Shown here piece by piece: positions 63,063 through 64,000 of a stretch of DNA of 64,000 bases; the stretch's first letter is position 1; each line of letters begins with the position of its first letter. The notes under the pieces were generated by a model, which searched no databases, had not been told where the DNA came from, and saw only the letters and a list, made by a program, of their open reading frames with translations. The stretch spans positions 62,001-126,000 of the forward strand of contig JAJDCS010000014.1 in the NCBI GenBank assembly GCA_029260715.1. The letters run 5' to 3'. The position numbers were made by a program, and so were the translations under genes. This DNA is from Phycisphaeraceae bacterium (GTDB lineage Bacteria > Planctomycetota > Phycisphaerae > Phycisphaerales > Phycisphaeraceae).

Positions 63063-63133
63063 TGCGATCATCCCTGGCGGTAAACGCCCTTAGTGCCAAC
63101 TAGTTAATATCGTACCCGCATTTTGGGTGAAAG

Positions 63134-63164
63134 AAAAAAAGACTCGGTTGCTGTGGTCACACCG
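63134..63164 (-). terminator. Probable terminator of the methyltransferase gene
   Basis: On the minus strand an imperfect stem CGGTGTG...CAGCAACCG is followed by a run of seven T residues (63134-63140 on the plus strand are A). Confidence 0.6.
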
Positions 63165-64000
63165 ATAACCCCGTCACCCGTCGTTGTCGTACAGCTTCGA
63201 ACAGCAACACCGCCGCCGCGACCGAGGCATTGAGCGAGTCTACCGCGCCGCTGAGCATAGGGATAGACACCCGCTCGATTGGATTGGTCACTGCGGTGTT
63301 AAGAGGCGACGCCCGACCCGCTTGCTCACTGGGAGACGACCAAAAGCTATCCAGACCGCGGTCCTCGGCCCCAATCACGATCGCCAAAGGGCCGGTTAGA
63401 GCCGTGTCTGTATAAGCCGTCGGTGCGTCTGGCAGGGCGGCGACCACTCTCACTGCGTGTTGTCGGATAAACGCCAGGGTTTGTTGAGTCGTAGCGGCCA
63501 CAATCGGCAGGGTGAACACCGCGCCGGTGCTGGCACGGATGGCGTTGGGGTTAAAGGCGTCGACGACGCCTTCGCACACGCATAATCCGTTAGCCCCGGC
63601 CGCCTCGGCGCTTCGGGCCATGGCGCCTAGGTTCCCGGGTTTTTGTGTGCCAGCGGCGATAAGCCACAGCCCAGTCTCGTCCCGCCCCTGGCCCAGGCGC
63701 CCGGCGTCAGCCAGGGTCCACGCGGGCTGCTCGAAAACACCCACCACCCCTTCCGGGTTTTCGCGGTAGGCCAATTTGCTTAGTAGCTCCGGGGTCACGG
63801 TGAACCGCTGGGCTGTCGGCTGGCGGTCAATCCGTTCCAGCACGCCGCCACGGTTTGCCCCGAGCACTTCCGGGCACCAGTACAACTCACAGCAAGTCAG
63901 CCCGGCGGTCAGTGCGCGGGTCACCTCGCGTGTGCCCTCGGCGATGAACAGCCCCGTTTGTTGGCGGTGCCGCTGCTGGCGCAGGCGTCGGGCGGCTTTG
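63157..64000 (-). CDS. SpoU/TrmH-family RNA 2'-O-methyltransferase, 5'-truncated by the window edge
   Basis: The frame remains open to base 64000, and its upstream codons (TGLFIAEGTREVTRAL) match the substrate-binding N-terminal domain of the family, so the start lies outside the window. About 281 residues are visible. The SPOUT knot motifs are NLGAMARSAEAAGANGLCV, ATGA/STGAVFTLPIV, IVIGAEDRGL and VSIPMLSGAVDSLNASVAAAVLLFEA. It probably methylates a ribose in rRNA (RlmB/TsnR-like) or tRNA. Confidence 0.9.
   Translation of the reverse strand, partial: KAARRLRQQRHRQQTGLFIAEGTREVTRALTAGLTCCELYWCPEVLGANRGGVLERIDRQPTAQRFTVTPELLSKLAYRENPEGVVGVFEQPAWTLADAGRLGQGRDETGLWLIAAGTQKPGNLGAMARSAEAAGANGLCVCEGVVDAFNPNAIRASTGAVFTLPIVAATTQQTLAFIRQHAVRVVAALPDAPTAYTDTALTGPLAIVIGAEDRGLDSFWSSPSEQAGRASPLNTAVTNPIERVSIPMLSGAVDSLNASVAAAVLLFEAVRQRRVTGLSV

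Overview
The window looks like a chromosomal segment of a Gram-negative, GC-rich member of the Planctomycetota, most likely the Phycisphaerae. The clues are several secreted proteins with C-terminal PEP-CTERM sorting tags, a lipid A gene (lpxB), a lysine-rich histone-like protein, an EF-G-type paralog, and bacterial tetrahydromethanopterin (H4MPT) C1 genes beside ordinary housekeeping genes. The taxon is inferred from gene content; no rRNA or tRNA gene is visible. One gene runs off each edge: a GspK-like pseudopilin-associated protein on the left and a SpoU/TrmH-type RNA methyltransferase on the right.

Layout. 1-4.4 kb: the GspK-like gene, a long non-coding stretch ending in a strong terminator, and a PEP-CTERM protein. 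4.5-11 kb: a sugar epimerase-like TIM barrel, ilvE, truD and an H4MPT block (mfnB on +; mch, a hydantoinase-fold protein and a small amino-acid-kinase-fold protein on -). 11-14.2 kb: a HEAT protein, a low-GC PEP-CTERM protein, repeat relics and a DUF3179 gene. 14.4-20.6 kb: an AddB/AddA-like helicase-nuclease pair. 20.6-22.3 kb: two TPR fusions, one with a Fe(2+)-trafficking (YggX) domain and one with two RNA polymerase alpha-CTD-like domains. 22.4-32.3 kb: oxidoreductases, a LysM protein, a GT2 glycosyltransferase, a STAS/anti-sigma-kinase pair, ybeY, a CorC-type protein, a secreted unknown and cysS. 32.5-44.2 kb: pgsA, rpsA, EF-G paralog, histone-like protein, lpxB, a YpdA-like flavoprotein, guaA, a lipoprotein and glmM. 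44.4-47.9 kb: an operon of three HAF-repeat PEP-CTERM paralogs. 48-49.9 kb: ilvD. 50-56 kb: an accessory patch with an OLD-family ATPase/TOPRIM nuclease bracketed by inverted palindromic repeats, a REP-associated tyrosine transposase (RAYT) relic, glutaminase and a two-component pair. 56-64 kb: a chemoreceptor, lexA with an overlapping ORF, a Rieske protein, a GT4 glycosyltransferase and the methyltransferase.

The most striking features involve small palindromic elements. (i) A 130-bp MITE-like element with a 5-bp direct repeat (CTGAG) sits in frame inside mfnB and adds exactly 45 codons; removing it restores a seamless family-length protein. (ii) Inverted RAYT-type hairpins face inward around a low-GC OLD-family nuclease, and one of them supplies its stop codon. 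(iii) A degraded DUF3179 fragment is split by a 69-bp perfect-arm hairpin element. Also notable are a sharp drop in GC within the last third of cysS, a dyad operator laid over a consensus promoter upstream of lexA, and several genes whose -10 box lies only 6-9 nt before the start codon, suggesting leaderless mRNAs.
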